From Sphingomonas sp. G-3-2-10 (lineage in GTDB: Bacteria > Pseudomonadota > Alphaproteobacteria > Sphingomonadales > Sphingomonadaceae): DNA of 64,000 bases. Shown here piece after piece: positions 55,648 to 64,000 of the stretch. Made by a program: the position numbers and the translations under genes. Positions within the stretch are counted from its first letter, which is position 1. Every line of letters starts with the position of its first letter. The stretch is from positions 2,790,001 to 2,854,000 of the forward strand of contig NZ_JABBFY010000001.1 of assembly GCF_012927115.1 (NCBI RefSeq), read 5' to 3'. The notes under the pieces were generated by a model. The model did not search any database. It was not told where the DNA came from and was given only the letters and a program-made list of their open reading frames with translations.

Positions 55648-57237
55648 ATGCGCGCGATGGACCGCATCGACCTTGCGCACGAACCCGAGCTTCGCCTCGG
55701 CAGCCTGACGATTCGTCCGGCGCTGCGGCAGATCGCGCATGACGGCGGCGCGGAGGAAGTGGTCGAGCCGCGCGTGATGCAGGTGCTGGTCGCGCTGGCC
55801 CGCGAACCCGGCGCGATCCTCAGCCGCGACGACCTCACCACCAGTTGCTGGGAAGGCCGCGTCGTCGGCGAGGATGCGATCAACCGCGTCATCTCGCGCC
55901 TGCGCCGCGTGGCCGAGGGGATCGGCGAAGCTGCCTTCCGGATCGAGACGATCACCAAGGTCGGCTATCGCCTGATCCCCGGCGAAGGCATCGCCGCCCC
56001 TGCCTCCGGGCCTATTCCCGCGATCGACGCCGAACTCGCCGCCGCGCGTGACGAAGCCCGCAAGCTCCGCCTCGATCGCCGCGCGATGCTGATCGGCAGT
56101 GGTGCTGCAGTGGTCGCCGCCGGTGGCTGGTGGAGCTATCGCCGCTTTACCGCGCCCGCGGCCGAACCCGCCCCGCCCGCCGATGTGGCGCCCCTGATGT
56201 TCCAGGCGAGCCTCATGCTCCAGCAGGGCACGCCCGAGGGCGGCAGCCAGGCCGCCGGGCTGCTGCGCCGCGTGGTGGAGAAGCATCCCGAATATGCCGA
56301 TGGCTGGGGCATGCTGGCGCTGACCTATATCGGCGGCTCCAACGCGCGCACGCCCGAGCAGTCGCGCACCCTGCGTGACCGGGCCGACGAAGCGATGCGC
56401 CGGGCCGAAGCGCTCGACCCCGGCAACATCTATGTGCGGATCGCGCGGCTGGGCCTGCGCCCGTACATCGGCAGCTGGCGCGCCGCCGAGCAGGTGCTGC
56501 GCCCCGCGCTTGTCAGCCATCCCGGCAACCCGTTGCTCACCGGCTCGCTGGCGGGCACCATGATGAGCGTCGGCCGTTGCCGCGATGCCGCCACCCTGCT
56601 CGACGGGCTGGCGGGCAAGGTGCCGCCCACGCCCGGCATCGCCTATACCTATGCCCAGACCTTGTGGGGGGCCGGCCGCCTCGACGACGCCGATCGCGCC
56701 ATCGGTGAGGCGTATGCGCTGTTCCCCACCCATTTCGCGGTGTGGTTCACCCGCTTCTACTTCATGCTCTACACCGGCCGCGCCGAGCAATCGCTGGCGA
56801 TGTACGAGAATGTCGACGGCCGGCCGGCAGCGATTTCCGACAGCAATTTCGCGATGATCGTCGCGGTGGCCCGCGCGATGCTGTCGCGCAAGGAAGCCGA
56901 TATCGACGAAGCGATGCGGCTCAATCTCGCCGGCGCCCGGATCGCGTCAGGCTATGCCGAGAACACGATCCAGTTCGCTTCGGCGCTGGGCCGGCTCGAT
57001 GCCGCGTTCGAGGTGGTGAACGCCTATTTCTTCGAGCGCGGTTTCAAGACATCCGACCAGCGCTTCCCCGAACAACGCACCTACAACTCGCGCATCAACC
57101 GGCGGACGCATTTCATCTTCCTGCCCTCGACCGCGGCAATGCGCGCCGATCCGCGCTTCGAAGCGCTGGTGGGCGAACTCGGTCTGACGAAATACTGGCG
57201 CGAAGCGGGCATCCTGCCGGATTATAAGCGCGCCTGA
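55648..57237 (+). CDS. Membrane winged-helix (ToxR/CadC-like) regulator with TPR-like region, paralogue
   Basis: A 529-residue paralogue of the gene at 22312-23916. The winged-helix domain (EEVVEPRVMQVLVALAREPGAILSRDDLTTSCWEGRVVGEDAINRVISRLRR) is nearly identical in plan. A membrane segment (MLIGSGAAVVAAGGWWSYRRF) and a TPR-like C-terminal region follow, with HPEYADGWGMLALTY and the shared AGARIASGYAENTIQF and RRTHFIFLPSTAAMRADPRF. ATG at 55648 has a good GGGGAAGG site upstream. It is divergent from UrcA. The signal and targets are unknown. Confidence 0.85.
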   Translation: MRAMDRIDLAHEPELRLGSLTIRPALRQIAHDGGAEEVVEPRVMQVLVALAREPGAILSRDDLTTSCWEGRVVGEDAINRVISRLRRVAEGIGEAAFRIETITKVGYRLIPGEGIAAPASGPIPAIDAELAAARDEARKLRLDRRAMLIGSGAAVVAAGGWWSYRRFTAPAAEPAPPADVAPLMFQASLMLQQGTPEGGSQAAGLLRRVVEKHPEYADGWGMLALTYIGGSNARTPEQSRTLRDRADEAMRRAEALDPGNIYVRIARLGLRPYIGSWRAAEQVLRPALVSHPGNPLLTGSLAGTMMSVGRCRDAATLLDGLAGKVPPTPGIAYTYAQTLWGAGRLDDADRAIGEAYALFPTHFAVWFTRFYFMLYTGRAEQSLAMYENVDGRPAAISDSNFAMIVAVARAMLSRKEADIDEAMRLNLAGARIASGYAENTIQFASALGRLDAAFEVVNAYFFERGFKTSDQRFPEQRTYNSRINRRTHFIFLPSTAAMRADPRFEALVGELGLTKYWREAGILPDYKRA

Positions 57238-57240
57238 AAT

Positions 57241-57264
57241 CCTCTCCCGCGAAGGCGGGAGAGG
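57241..57264. terminator. Bidirectional hairpin between convergent genes
   Basis: CCTCTCCCGC pairs perfectly with GCGGGAGAGG around GAAG, a 10-bp stem 3 bases after the winged-helix/TPR stop and before the CoA-binding stop. There is no long T-run on either strand, so termination may be weak or Rho-assisted. It is one of several similar GC-rich palindromes in the window. Confidence 0.5.
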
Positions 57265-57277
57265 GAGAAGAAAAGGC

Positions 57278-57709
57278 CTAGTTCGCGACCCGCGCCACGC
57301 CCAGCCGGGGGATCTCGATCGCGGGACAGCGGTCCATCACCACCTTCAGCCCCGCCGCCTCGGCGCGCGCCGCAGCGTCCTCGTTGATCACGCCGAGCTG
57401 GAGCCACACCGATTTCGCGCCCGCCGCGATCGCTTCGTCCACGGCTTCGCCTGCGGCGATCGGACGGCGGAAGATATCGACCATGTCGATCGGCTCCCCG
57501 ATCTGGCTCAGTTCGCGGAACACGAACTCGCCGTGGATATGCTCGCCGGTGATCTGCGGATTGACCGGGATCACCCGGTATCCGCGCCGCTGGAGAAAGG
57601 CCATCACGCCATAGCTGGGCCGGTCGGGCCGGTCCGATGCGCCGACCAGCGCGATCGTCCGCACCTCTTCAAGCAATTCCTTGATGTCTTCGTCGCGAGT
57701 CAGCGGCAC
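57278..57709 (-). CDS. CoA-binding domain protein (YccU-like)
   Basis: A 143-residue protein of the CoA-binding Rossmann group. IALVGASDRPDRPSYGVMAFLQRRGYRVIPVNPQITGEHIHG is the characteristic start of the fold, and IDMVDIFRRPIAAGEAVDEAIAAGAKSVWLQLGVINEDAAARAEAAGL contains the ligand-site region. Related YccU proteins bind CoA-type nucleotides; any catalytic role is unknown. The start is GTG at 57709, one base after the mrp stop, so the two are tightly coupled. Cytoplasmic. Confidence 0.85.
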   Translation of the reverse strand: MPLTRDEDIKELLEEVRTIALVGASDRPDRPSYGVMAFLQRRGYRVIPVNPQITGEHIHGEFVFRELSQIGEPIDMVDIFRRPIAAGEAVDEAIAAGAKSVWLQLGVINEDAAARAEAAGLKVVMDRCPAIEIPRLGVARVAN

Positions 57710-57710
57710 C

Positions 57711-58676
57711 TCAGCCTCCGTTCTTCTCCAGCCAGGAGGAAACCTGCCCGGCAATCTCGACGAACGCCTGCGCTTCCGGCCCGTTCCCGGACGCTGGCGG
57801 CTCGCCGGCGTCCGAAGCCGTGCGGATCGCCAGTTCCAGCGGTACCCGGCCAAGGAAGGGAATGCCCAGCTCCGCAGCCGCTGCTTCCGCGCCGCCCCGA
57901 CCGAACGGATCGGAGACTTCGCCGCAATGCGGGCAGGCATAGCCCGACATATTCTCGACCAGCCCGATGATCGGGATGTTCATCTTGCGGAACAGGTCGA
58001 TCGCGCGCCGCGCATCCATCAACGCCAGATCCTGCGGGGTCGATACGATCACCGCGCCGGCCGGGCGATGCTTCTGCACCATCGTCAGCTGCACGTCGCC
58101 GGTGCCGGGCGGCAGATCGAGCACCAGCAGATCCTTGTCGCCCCATTCGGCGTCCACCAGCTGGCCGAGGGCGCTGCCCGCCATCGGCCCGCGCCACGCG
58201 ATCGCCTGGCCAGGCTCGACCAGCCCGCCCATCGAAAGCACCGGCACGCCATGTCGCGATTCGACCGGGATCAGCTTTTCCTCGCGATGCTTCGGGCGCT
58301 GCCCCTCGACGTCGAGTAGCCGCGTCTGCGACGGGCCGTAGATATCGGCGTCGACCATGCCCACCTGCCGCCCGGCGCGGTGCAGCGCGATGGCGAGATT
58401 CGCCGAGACGGTCGATTTGCCCACGCCGCCCTTGCCGCTGGCCACGGCGATCAGCCGCCGGGTGCGGCGCTCGCTGGTCATCAGCACGCGCACTTCCGAC
58501 ACGCCGGGAAGCCCCGCGACGACGCGCTTCACATCGCCTTCCATCTCGTCGCGCGCCGCCGTGGAGAGGCCGGTCACGTCGAGCACCACGCTCGCGCGGC
58601 CATTCTCGAACCGCGCCGTCGCGCGGCCAGCGGTGAGGGGGGCAAGGGTGGCTTCGATCGTCGATTTGTCCGTCAT
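57711..58676 (-). CDS. mrp: Mrp/NBP35-type iron-sulfur cluster carrier ATPase
   Basis: A 321-residue P-loop ATPase (ApbC/Mrp) that holds and transfers Fe-S clusters. An N-terminal DUF59-like segment (EATLAPLTAGRATARFENGRASVVLDVTGL) precedes the deviant Walker A at residues 81-89 (GKGGVGKST). Later come DADIYGPSQ, LVLDLPPGTGD and the CPHCG cysteine pair that binds the cluster. ATG at 58676 is chosen. Because many neighbours in this window (SdhB, TonB/Fur genes) concern iron, this is consistent but not causally linked. It is divergent from hflK with a 71-bp gap. Confidence 0.93.
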   Translation of the reverse strand: MTDKSTIEATLAPLTAGRATARFENGRASVVLDVTGLSTAARDEMEGDVKRVVAGLPGVSEVRVLMTSERRTRRLIAVASGKGGVGKSTVSANLAIALHRAGRQVGMVDADIYGPSQTRLLDVEGQRPKHREEKLIPVESRHGVPVLSMGGLVEPGQAIAWRGPMAGSALGQLVDAEWGDKDLLVLDLPPGTGDVQLTMVQKHRPAGAVIVSTPQDLALMDARRAIDLFRKMNIPIIGLVENMSGYACPHCGEVSDPFGRGGAEAAAAELGIPFLGRVPLELAIRTASDAGEPPASGNGPEAQAFVEIAGQVSSWLEKNGG

Positions 58677-58747
58677 CGCGCCGGACATAGGGACGGATTT
58701 CGCGTCCGCCACTGTAATTCTGCGGAGGCACCCCTATAAAGGACAGT

Positions 58748-59899
58748 ATGGCGAAACGATTTGGCTGGCCCGCACTGGCCGGCATCTTCCGGAACGAGCC
58801 CCCGAAAAGCCCTTGGGGCAGCGGTGGCGGTGGCAATGACGACGGCAACGGAGGGGGTGGCAGCGGTCCGCGCAATCCCTGGTCCGTCCCGCCCGAGGGC
58901 AAGCGCGGCAGTGGCTCGCGCGGCAATGTCTCGTCGATCGAGGATCTGCTGAAGCGCGCCCGTCGCGGCGGCGGTGGCGGCGGCTTCAACGGCGGCGGCG
59001 CCGTGCCCGGCCTGCCGGCGGGCCCGCTCGTCTGGTATCTGGCCGCTGCGGCGGTGATCCTGATCTGGCTCGGCTTCACGGCATTCCATCCGATCAGCCC
59101 GCAGGAACGCGGCGTGGTCAGCACGCTCGGCCGCTACAGCGGCACGCTGGAGCCCGGTTACCGCTTCACCCTGCCCGCCCCCTTCACCCAGGTGACGGTG
59201 GTCGACGTGCGCAATATCCGGACCGAGAATTTCCCCGAATCGGGCGAAAATCTGATGATCACCGGCGATCAGAACATCGTCGATCTCGCCTATTCCGTGC
59301 GCTGGGACATCAGCAACGCCCCCGATTTCGTGTTCCAGTTCAAGGAACCGCAAAAGACCGTGCGCGCCACCGCTGAAACCGCGATGCGCGCCGTCGTCGC
59401 CACCACCACGCTCAACGACACGATCGGCAATGGCCGTGCGCGTATCGAAGCGCGGGTGCAGGCGATGATGCAGCAGATTCTCGACGAATATCATTCGGGC
59501 GTCCGCATTCAGGGCGTGGCGATCAAGAACGCCAGCGCGCCGTCCGCGGTCGATGAGGAATTCAAGCTTGTCAGCGCCGCGCAGCAGCAGGCGCAGGGCG
59601 CGAAGAACAATGCCAATGCCTATGCGCAGCAGGTGATCGCGCAGGCGCAGGGCGAAGCGACCGAGTTCGAGAAGATCTACGAACAGTATAAGCTCGCCCC
59701 CGAGGTCACTCGCCGCCGCCTCTATTACGAGACGATGGAACAGGTGCTGTCGAAGACCGACAAGACGATCGTCGAGACGCCGGGCACCAACACCTATCTC
59801 CCGCTGCCGGCGCTGTCGCCGCGCCGTCAGGAACCCGATCCGGTGCCGCGGACACAACCGCAACCGCAACCCCAGCCGCGTCAGGGAGGCGGACGATGA
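58748..59899 (+). CDS. hflK: HflK, FtsH-modulating SPFH protein
   Basis: A 383-residue inner-membrane protein that, with HflC, forms a cage around FtsH and controls membrane protein degradation. The N-terminal region is Gly/Pro-rich and cytoplasmic (residues 1-95). One membrane helix follows (LVWYLAAAAVILIWLGFTAF). The SPFH domain has ISPQERGVVSTLGRYSGTLEPGYRFTLPAPFTQV, with IVDLAYSVRWDISN downstream. A coiled-coil AQQQAQGAKNNANAYAQQVIAQAQGEA and a Pro/Gln tail end the protein. It overlaps hflC by 4 bp. Confidence 0.95.
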   Translation: MAKRFGWPALAGIFRNEPPKSPWGSGGGGNDDGNGGGGSGPRNPWSVPPEGKRGSGSRGNVSSIEDLLKRARRGGGGGGFNGGGAVPGLPAGPLVWYLAAAAVILIWLGFTAFHPISPQERGVVSTLGRYSGTLEPGYRFTLPAPFTQVTVVDVRNIRTENFPESGENLMITGDQNIVDLAYSVRWDISNAPDFVFQFKEPQKTVRATAETAMRAVVATTTLNDTIGNGRARIEARVQAMMQQILDEYHSGVRIQGVAIKNASAPSAVDEEFKLVSAAQQQAQGAKNNANAYAQQVIAQAQGEATEFEKIYEQYKLAPEVTRRRLYYETMEQVLSKTDKTIVETPGTNTYLPLPALSPRRQEPDPVPRTQPQPQPQPRQGGGR

Positions 59900-60756
59900 G
59901 CAATAGCTGGTATCGCAACCCGATCGCGCTGGGCGCGATCGCGATCGCCTTCCTCCTGCTGGTGTTCAGCTCATTCGTCGTGGTGGACGAAAAGAAGCAG
60001 GCAGTGATCCTCCGCTTCAACGCGCCTTACGGCCAGCCGATCAACGCATATCAGCGCAACCAGAGCTTCGGCCAGACCGGCGCGGGCGTGATCTTCCGCA
60101 TCCCGTTCGTCGATCAGGTCGTGTGGGTCGACAAGCGCGTGCTCGACATCGAGCTTCAGAACCAGCCGGTGCTTTCCACCGATCAGCTGCGCCTTGAAGT
60201 CGATGCCTTTGCCCGCTTCCGCATCGTCGATCCGCTGCTGATGTGGCAGACGGCGAAGACCGAGAATGAAGTCATCGCCCGGCTCGAGCCGCTGTTCGGC
60301 TCGGCACTGCGCAATGAACTCGGCCGCGTGCCCTTCGCCACCCTGCTCAGCCCCGAGCGCGGCCAGGTGATGGAGAATATCCAGAACTCGCTGCAGAAGC
60401 TCGCCAGCCAGTACGGCGTCGAAATCGTCGACGTGCGGATCAAGCATGCCGATCTGCCGACCGGTTCGCCGCTGGAAAGCGCGTTCGAGCGGATGCGCAC
60501 CGCGCGCCGTCAGGAAGCCGCCACGATCCAGGCCCAGGGCCGTCGCGACGCGCAGATCATCCGCGCGACCGCCGAGGCGGAACGCGCGCGTATCTATGCC
60601 GCCGCGTTCAACAAGGACCCGGAATTCTACGGCTTCTTCCGCGCGATGCAGTCGTACCGGACGACCTTCCTCACCGACCAGGAAGGCAAGGGGCAAACCT
60701 CGATCATCCTGTCGCCGCAGAACAGCTATCTCCGGGAGTTCATGGGGCAACGATGA
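59896..60756 (+). CDS. hflC: HflC, FtsH-modulating SPFH protein
   Basis: A 286-residue partner of HflK with an N-terminal membrane helix (ALGAIAIAFLLLVFSSFVVV). The SPFH domain begins DEKKQAVILRFNAPYGQPI and continues VIFRIPFVDQVVWVDKRVLDIE. The conserved VEIVDVRIKHADLPTGSPLESAFERMRTARRQEAATIQAQGRRDAQIIRATAEAERARIYA forms the coiled coil. The length is typical. It overlaps hflK, and the protease gene degP starts 95 bp downstream. The three genes form a membrane quality-control cluster. Confidence 0.95.
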   Translation: MSNSWYRNPIALGAIAIAFLLLVFSSFVVVDEKKQAVILRFNAPYGQPINAYQRNQSFGQTGAGVIFRIPFVDQVVWVDKRVLDIELQNQPVLSTDQLRLEVDAFARFRIVDPLLMWQTAKTENEVIARLEPLFGSALRNELGRVPFATLLSPERGQVMENIQNSLQKLASQYGVEIVDVRIKHADLPTGSPLESAFERMRTARRQEAATIQAQGRRDAQIIRATAEAERARIYAAAFNKDPEFYGFFRAMQSYRTTFLTDQEGKGQTSIILSPQNSYLREFMGQR

Positions 60757-60851
60757 GTCTGTCCGTTCGTTCATATTCAATCGCCGTTCACATTTGCGGC
60801 GCGAGACTCCCGGACGAACGCTGCACCTGACTTGCCTGTTTGGAGGCCCGA

Positions 60852-62393
60852 TTGAAGAGGATTGCCCCCGTGCGTTACGCCTATGCCCTTGCCACCGCCG
60901 TGCTGCTCAGCGGCACGGCGGCAACGCTTGCCATCCACCAGCCCGCCGGCGCGCAGACCGCGCAGAACGAGCCCGGCGCGATCGAAGTCGCCTCGGCGCC
61001 CCGCCCCGGCGCGCCGATGAGCTTCGCCGACATGGTCGCCAAGCTCCAGCCCGCGGTGGTCAACATCTCGACCACCCAGCGCGTGCCGGTGAACACCAAT
61101 CCCTTCGCCGGCACCCCGCTCGAGCGGATGGTCCCGCAACAGCCTCAGGCGCCGAACGGCCAGCAGGTCACCCGCCCCGCCGAGTCGCTCGGCTCGGGCT
61201 TCATCATCTCGGCCGACGGCTATATCGTCACCAACAACCATGTGATCTCGGCCGGCGCGCGCGGCGCGGTGGTCGAATCGATCAAGGTGACGCTGCCCGA
61301 TAACCGCGAATACACCGCCACGCTGGTCGGCCGCGATCCCGGATCGGATCTCGCGGTGCTCAAGATCGACGGCAAGGACCTCCCCTTCGTCCGCTTCGGC
61401 GATTCGTCGAAGGCGCGCGTCGGCGACTGGGTGGTCGCGATCGGCAACCCGTTCGGTCTGGGCGGCTCGGTTACCGCCGGAATCATCTCGGCGGTCCATC
61501 GCGTCACCGGGCAGGGCGGCGCGAACGACCGCTTCATCCAGACCGACGCGTCGATCAACCGCGGCAATTCGGGCGGCCCGATGTTCGATCTCTCGGGCAA
61601 TGTGATCGGCATCAATTCGCAGATCCTCTCGCCCACCGGCGGCAATGTCGGCATCGGCTTCGCCATTCCGGCCGAAGATGCGCGCCCGATCATCGACACG
61701 CTGATGAAGGGCGGCAGCGTCACCCGCGGCTATCTCGGCGTGGTGATGCAGGACGTGACCGACGACATCGCGACCGCGCTCGACGTGCCCAAGGGCCGCG
61801 GCACGCTGATCTCGCGCGTCGAGCCGGGCCAGGCCGCCGACAAGGCCGGCGTGAAGCAGGGCGACGTGATCGTGAAGGTCGGCGACAAGGACGTCACCCG
61901 CGACCAGACGCTCAGCTATCTGGTCGCCAATCTGAAGCCCGGTACCCGCGTGCCGATCGTCGTCGTTCGCGACGGCAAGAACGTCCCCCTGACCGTCACC
62001 GTCGGCACCCGCCCGACCGACGAGCAGCTCGCCGCGAACAATTTCGATCCCGAGGACAATAGTGGTGCTCCCAGTGCGGGTGCGGATAGCACCGCATCGG
62101 CATCGCTCGGTGTCAGCGTCATCCCGCTGACCCCCGGCATCGCGCAGGAGCTCCGCGTCGATCCGCGGACTCAGGGCGTGGTGATCGATCGGGTGGATCC
62201 GTCGAGCGACGCCGCGGCCAAGGGCCTGCAGCGCGGCGATGTGATCGTCTCGGTCAACCGCACGCCGGTCACCAACGGCAGCGACGTCGCCAAGATCGTC
62301 GCCGCCACCAGGAGTGCGGGGCGCAAGCAGGTCCTGATCTATGTCCAGCGCCGCAACTTCGGCCAGTTCGTCCCGCTCGATATCGCAGGCTGA
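60852..62393 (+). CDS. degP: Do-like (DegP/HtrA) periplasmic serine protease
   Basis: A 513-residue chaperone-protease of the HtrA family. After a signal peptide (ending near PAGAQ) the trypsin-like domain carries the triad: His in IVTNNHVIS, Asp in [11 protein letters not shown] and Ser in RGNSGGPMF. Two PDZ domains follow, [31 protein letters not shown] and [18 protein letters not shown], ending near FVPLDIAG. The start is placed at the TTG at 60852 because GGAGG lies 5 bases upstream; GTG at 60870 is possible. A strong terminator follows. It lies downstream of hflKC. Confidence 0.94.
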   Translation: MKRIAPVRYAYALATAVLLSGTAATLAIHQPAGAQTAQNEPGAIEVASAPRPGAPMSFADMVAKLQPAVVNISTTQRVPVNTNPFAGTPLERMVPQQPQAPNGQQVTRPAESLGSGFIISADGYIVTNNHVISAGARGAVVESIKVTLPDNREYTATLVGRDPGSDLAVLKIDGKDLPFVRFGDSSKARVGDWVVAIGNPFGLGGSVTAGIISAVHRVTGQGGANDRFIQTDASINRGNSGGPMFDLSGNVIGINSQILSPTGGNVGIGFAIPAEDARPIIDTLMKGGSVTRGYLGVVMQDVTDDIATALDVPKGRGTLISRVEPGQAADKAGVKQGDVIVKVGDKDVTRDQTLSYLVANLKPGTRVPIVVVRDGKNVPLTVTVGTRPTDEQLAANNFDPEDNSGAPSAGADSTASASLGVSVIPLTPGIAQELRVDPRTQGVVIDRVDPSSDAAAKGLQRGDVIVSVNRTPVTNGSDVAKIVAATRSAGRKQVLIYVQRRNFGQFVPLDIAG

Positions 62394-62414
62394 ACCGGGC
62401 GTCAGCGAAACAGG

Positions 62415-62448
62415 AAAGGCCGGGGCTCACGCTCCGGCCTTTTTGTTT
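62415..62448 (+). terminator. Rho-independent terminator of degP
   Basis: AAAGGCCGGGGC (62415-62426) pairs with GCTCCGGCCTTT (62431-62442), with one G-T wobble, around a TCAC loop, followed by TTGTTT. The stem of 12 bp and the T-rich tail make it a convincing intrinsic terminator 22 bases after the degP stop. Confidence 0.9.
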
Positions 62449-62521
62449 GCCAAGACCCGCTGCCCGGCATCCCTTGCGAGCCGCATTGCTCTGGCGCATG
62501 GCTAGGGCTCCAATCGGGAGC

Positions 62522-64000
62522 ATGGCGATGACGGACGGCACGGGGATCTTCATTGGTCAGGGCGGCGGAAAGCCGATCGATCTGGTCCTCAAGCGCGCCA
62601 ACCGCCACGGCCTGATCGCGGGCGCCACCGGCACCGGCAAGACCGTCACGATTCAGGGCATCATCGAAAGCCTCTCGGCCGCCGGCGTCCCCACCTTCGT
62701 CGCCGATGTGAAGGGCGACCTGTCCGGCCTCGCTATGGCCGGATCGCCCACAGGCAAGACCCACGAGATATTCGCCGCCCGCGCCGCCGAGATCGGCTAT
62801 GCCGACTGGGCCTATGGCGACAATCCCGCCCAGCTGTGGGACCTGTACGGCCAGCAGGGCCACCCGATCCGCACCACGATCAGCGAGATGGGGCCGCTGC
62901 TCCTCGCCCGGCTGATGGACCTGAACGACGTGCAGGAAGGCGTGCTGACCATCGCCTTCACCGTCGCCGACAAGGAAGGGCTGCTGATCCTCGATCTCGA
63001 CGATCTCCAGTCGATGCTCGCACATTGCGCGGAACGGGCGGACGAGCTGACCACCACCTACGGCAACGTCTCGAAGCAATCGGTCGGCGCGATCCAGCGC
63101 TCGCTGCTTCAGCTCCGCTCGCAGGGCGCCGAGGCGTTCTTCGGCGAACCCGCACTGAGCATGAGCGACTTCCTCGCCACCGACGACAAGGGCCGCGGCG
63201 TGGTCAACATCCTCGCCGCCGACAAGCTGATGGCCTCGCCGCGCCTCTACGCCACCTTCCTGCTGTGGATGCTCAGCCAGCTGTTCGAATCGCTTCCCGA
63301 AGTCGGCGATCCCGAAAAACCGGTGCTCTGCTTCTTCTTCGACGAGGCGCACCTCCTGTTCAACGACGCACCCAAGGCGCTGCTGGAAAAGGTCGAGCAG
63401 GTCGTCCGCCTGATCCGCTCGAAGGGCGTCGGGGTCTATTTCATCACCCAGAACCCGATCGACATCCCCGACACCGTCGCGGGCCAGCTCGGCAACCGCG
63501 TGCAGCACGCGTTGCGCGCCTTCACCCCGCGCGATCAGGCCGCGGTGAAGGCCGCCGCCGAGACGTTCCGCGCCAATCCGGGCGTCGACGTTACCACCGC
63601 GATCACCGAACTGAAGGTCGGCGAAGCGCTCGTCTCGCTGCTCCAGCCCGACGGTGCGCCTTCGCCGGTCGAACGCACTCTGATCAAACCGCCCCGCTCG
63701 CGCGTCGGCCCGATCACGCCCGTCGAGCGCGGCGTTCTGGTCCAGACCGACGCCGTCGCCGACAAATACGACACGGCTGTAGACCGCGAATCCGCCGAGG
63801 AACTGCTCGCCGCCAAGGGTGCCGAAGCCAGCGCCGCCGCTGCCGAAGCCGCCGCGAAGACCGAAGCCGACAAGGCCGCCGCCGCGCAGCAGAAGGAAGA
63901 CGCCCGGCTCGCCAAGGAAGCCGAACGCGCCCGCATCGCGCAACAGCGGGACGCGGACCGTCAGGCCCGGCTCGACGCCCAGGCCCAGCGCCAGGCCGAA
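62522..64000 (+). CDS. HerA-like (DUF853) P-loop ATPase, 5' part
   Basis: The first 493 codons of a HerA/FtsK-like ATPase of the DUF853 group; the frame is open to the window end. Walker A is near residue 38-45 (AGATGTGKT). [28 protein letters not shown] and Walker [12 protein letters not shown] follow, with [34 protein letters not shown], the hallmark of the family. The last 70 visible residues are an Ala/Glu/Lys-rich coiled coil. The ATG at 62522 has GGGAGC upstream; a second ATG at 62528 is possible. It follows the degP terminator. Role: probably DNA translocation or restriction-like processing; unknown. Confidence 0.9.
   Translation, partial: MAMTDGTGIFIGQGGGKPIDLVLKRANRHGLIAGATGTGKTVTIQGIIESLSAAGVPTFVADVKGDLSGLAMAGSPTGKTHEIFAARAAEIGYADWAYGDNPAQLWDLYGQQGHPIRTTISEMGPLLLARLMDLNDVQEGVLTIAFTVADKEGLLILDLDDLQSMLAHCAERADELTTTYGNVSKQSVGAIQRSLLQLRSQGAEAFFGEPALSMSDFLATDDKGRGVVNILAADKLMASPRLYATFLLWMLSQLFESLPEVGDPEKPVLCFFFDEAHLLFNDAPKALLEKVEQVVRLIRSKGVGVYFITQNPIDIPDTVAGQLGNRVQHALRAFTPRDQAAVKAAAETFRANPGVDVTTAITELKVGEALVSLLQPDGAPSPVERTLIKPPRSRVGPITPVERGVLVQTDAVADKYDTAVDRESAEELLAAKGAEASAAAAEAAAKTEADKAAAAQQKEDARLAKEAERARIAQQRDADRQARLDAQAQRQAE

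Noticed and set aside
60757..60851. Extracytoplasmic-stress sigma promoter before degP
   Set aside because: GGAAC/CGTT-like pieces were looked for, but none have correct spacing, so no promoter is claimed.

Overview
The window is about 64 kb of dense, GC-rich (roughly two-thirds G+C) chromosome from an alphaproteobacterium, most probably a Sphingomonas or close relative. The reasons are the order sdhB - zapE - mdh - suc genes - lpd, UrcA and DUF2314 secreted proteins, the PEP-CTERM regulatory genes prsK/prsR/prsT, a CIRCE-controlled groESL, and a CGTTCGCCCTGAGC-type inverted repeat familiar from sphingomonads. I found no transposase, integrase, phage gene, CRISPR array, rRNA or tRNA. No gene-free stretch exceeds 300 bases; the longest are 20001-20232, 33170-33368 and 4504-4687, each holding regulatory sequence. 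The first gene (sdhB) and the last (a HerA/DUF853 ATPase) are cut by the window edges.

Layout. 1-2.9 kb: end of sdhB, a secreted metallo-beta-lactamase-fold protein, a thioesterase and zapE, all overlapping. 3.0-4.5 kb: HxlR-type regulator divergent from a VOC/secreted beta-barrel pair. 4.5-14.7 kb: TCA-cycle block mdh - two small secreted proteins - sucD - sucA - sucB - small unknown - lpd - two DUF2314 proteins. sucC is not in the window. The mdh promoter carries a Fur-like dyad between its -35 and -10. 14.7-20 kb: DUF1275 and TRIC membrane proteins, an SRPBCC protein behind a TetR-like operator, a STAS-like protein, and a GNAT/sppA pair. 20-22.3 kb: groES-groEL with CIRCE and a strong terminator.

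22.3-32.1 kb: a membrane winged-helix/TPR regulator, an M3 oligoendopeptidase, an OmpR/EnvZ-type pair, a TonB receptor behind a clear Fur box, an aspartyl beta-hydroxylase and a sulfotransferase with an apparent Nif11-like N-terminus. 32.1-40.3 kb: mannose-1-phosphate guanylyltransferase divergent from an exopolysaccharide sugar transferase followed by prsK-prsR-prsT; no exosortase gene is visible. 40.4-45.6 kb: DUF815 ATPase, a PhoPQ-like pair with a PepSY protein, and an ABC-F ATPase. 45.6-51.2 kb: LLM flavin oxidoreductase, a lipoprotein subtilase with a barrel-like C-terminus, a HAD phosphatase, dapD and a DUF6891-like protein. 51.2-55.5 kb: DUF885 hydrolase, kynA-kynU and an UrcA protein. 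55.6-64 kb: a second winged-helix/TPR regulator paralogous to the first, a CoA-binding protein with mrp, hflK-hflC-degP, and the HerA-like ATPase.

How the parts fit: the left third is central carbon metabolism with probable iron control; the middle is envelope sensing, iron uptake and exopolysaccharide/PEP-CTERM regulation; the right third is amino-acid metabolism and membrane protein quality control (HflKC, DegP, Mrp). Genes are packed with start/stop overlaps. Five convergent pairs even overlap at their stop codons, leaving no room for terminators. The least explained parts are the Nif11-sulfotransferase/hydroxylase/TonB neighbourhood, the secreted pair between mdh and sucD, and the paired winged-helix/TPR regulators.
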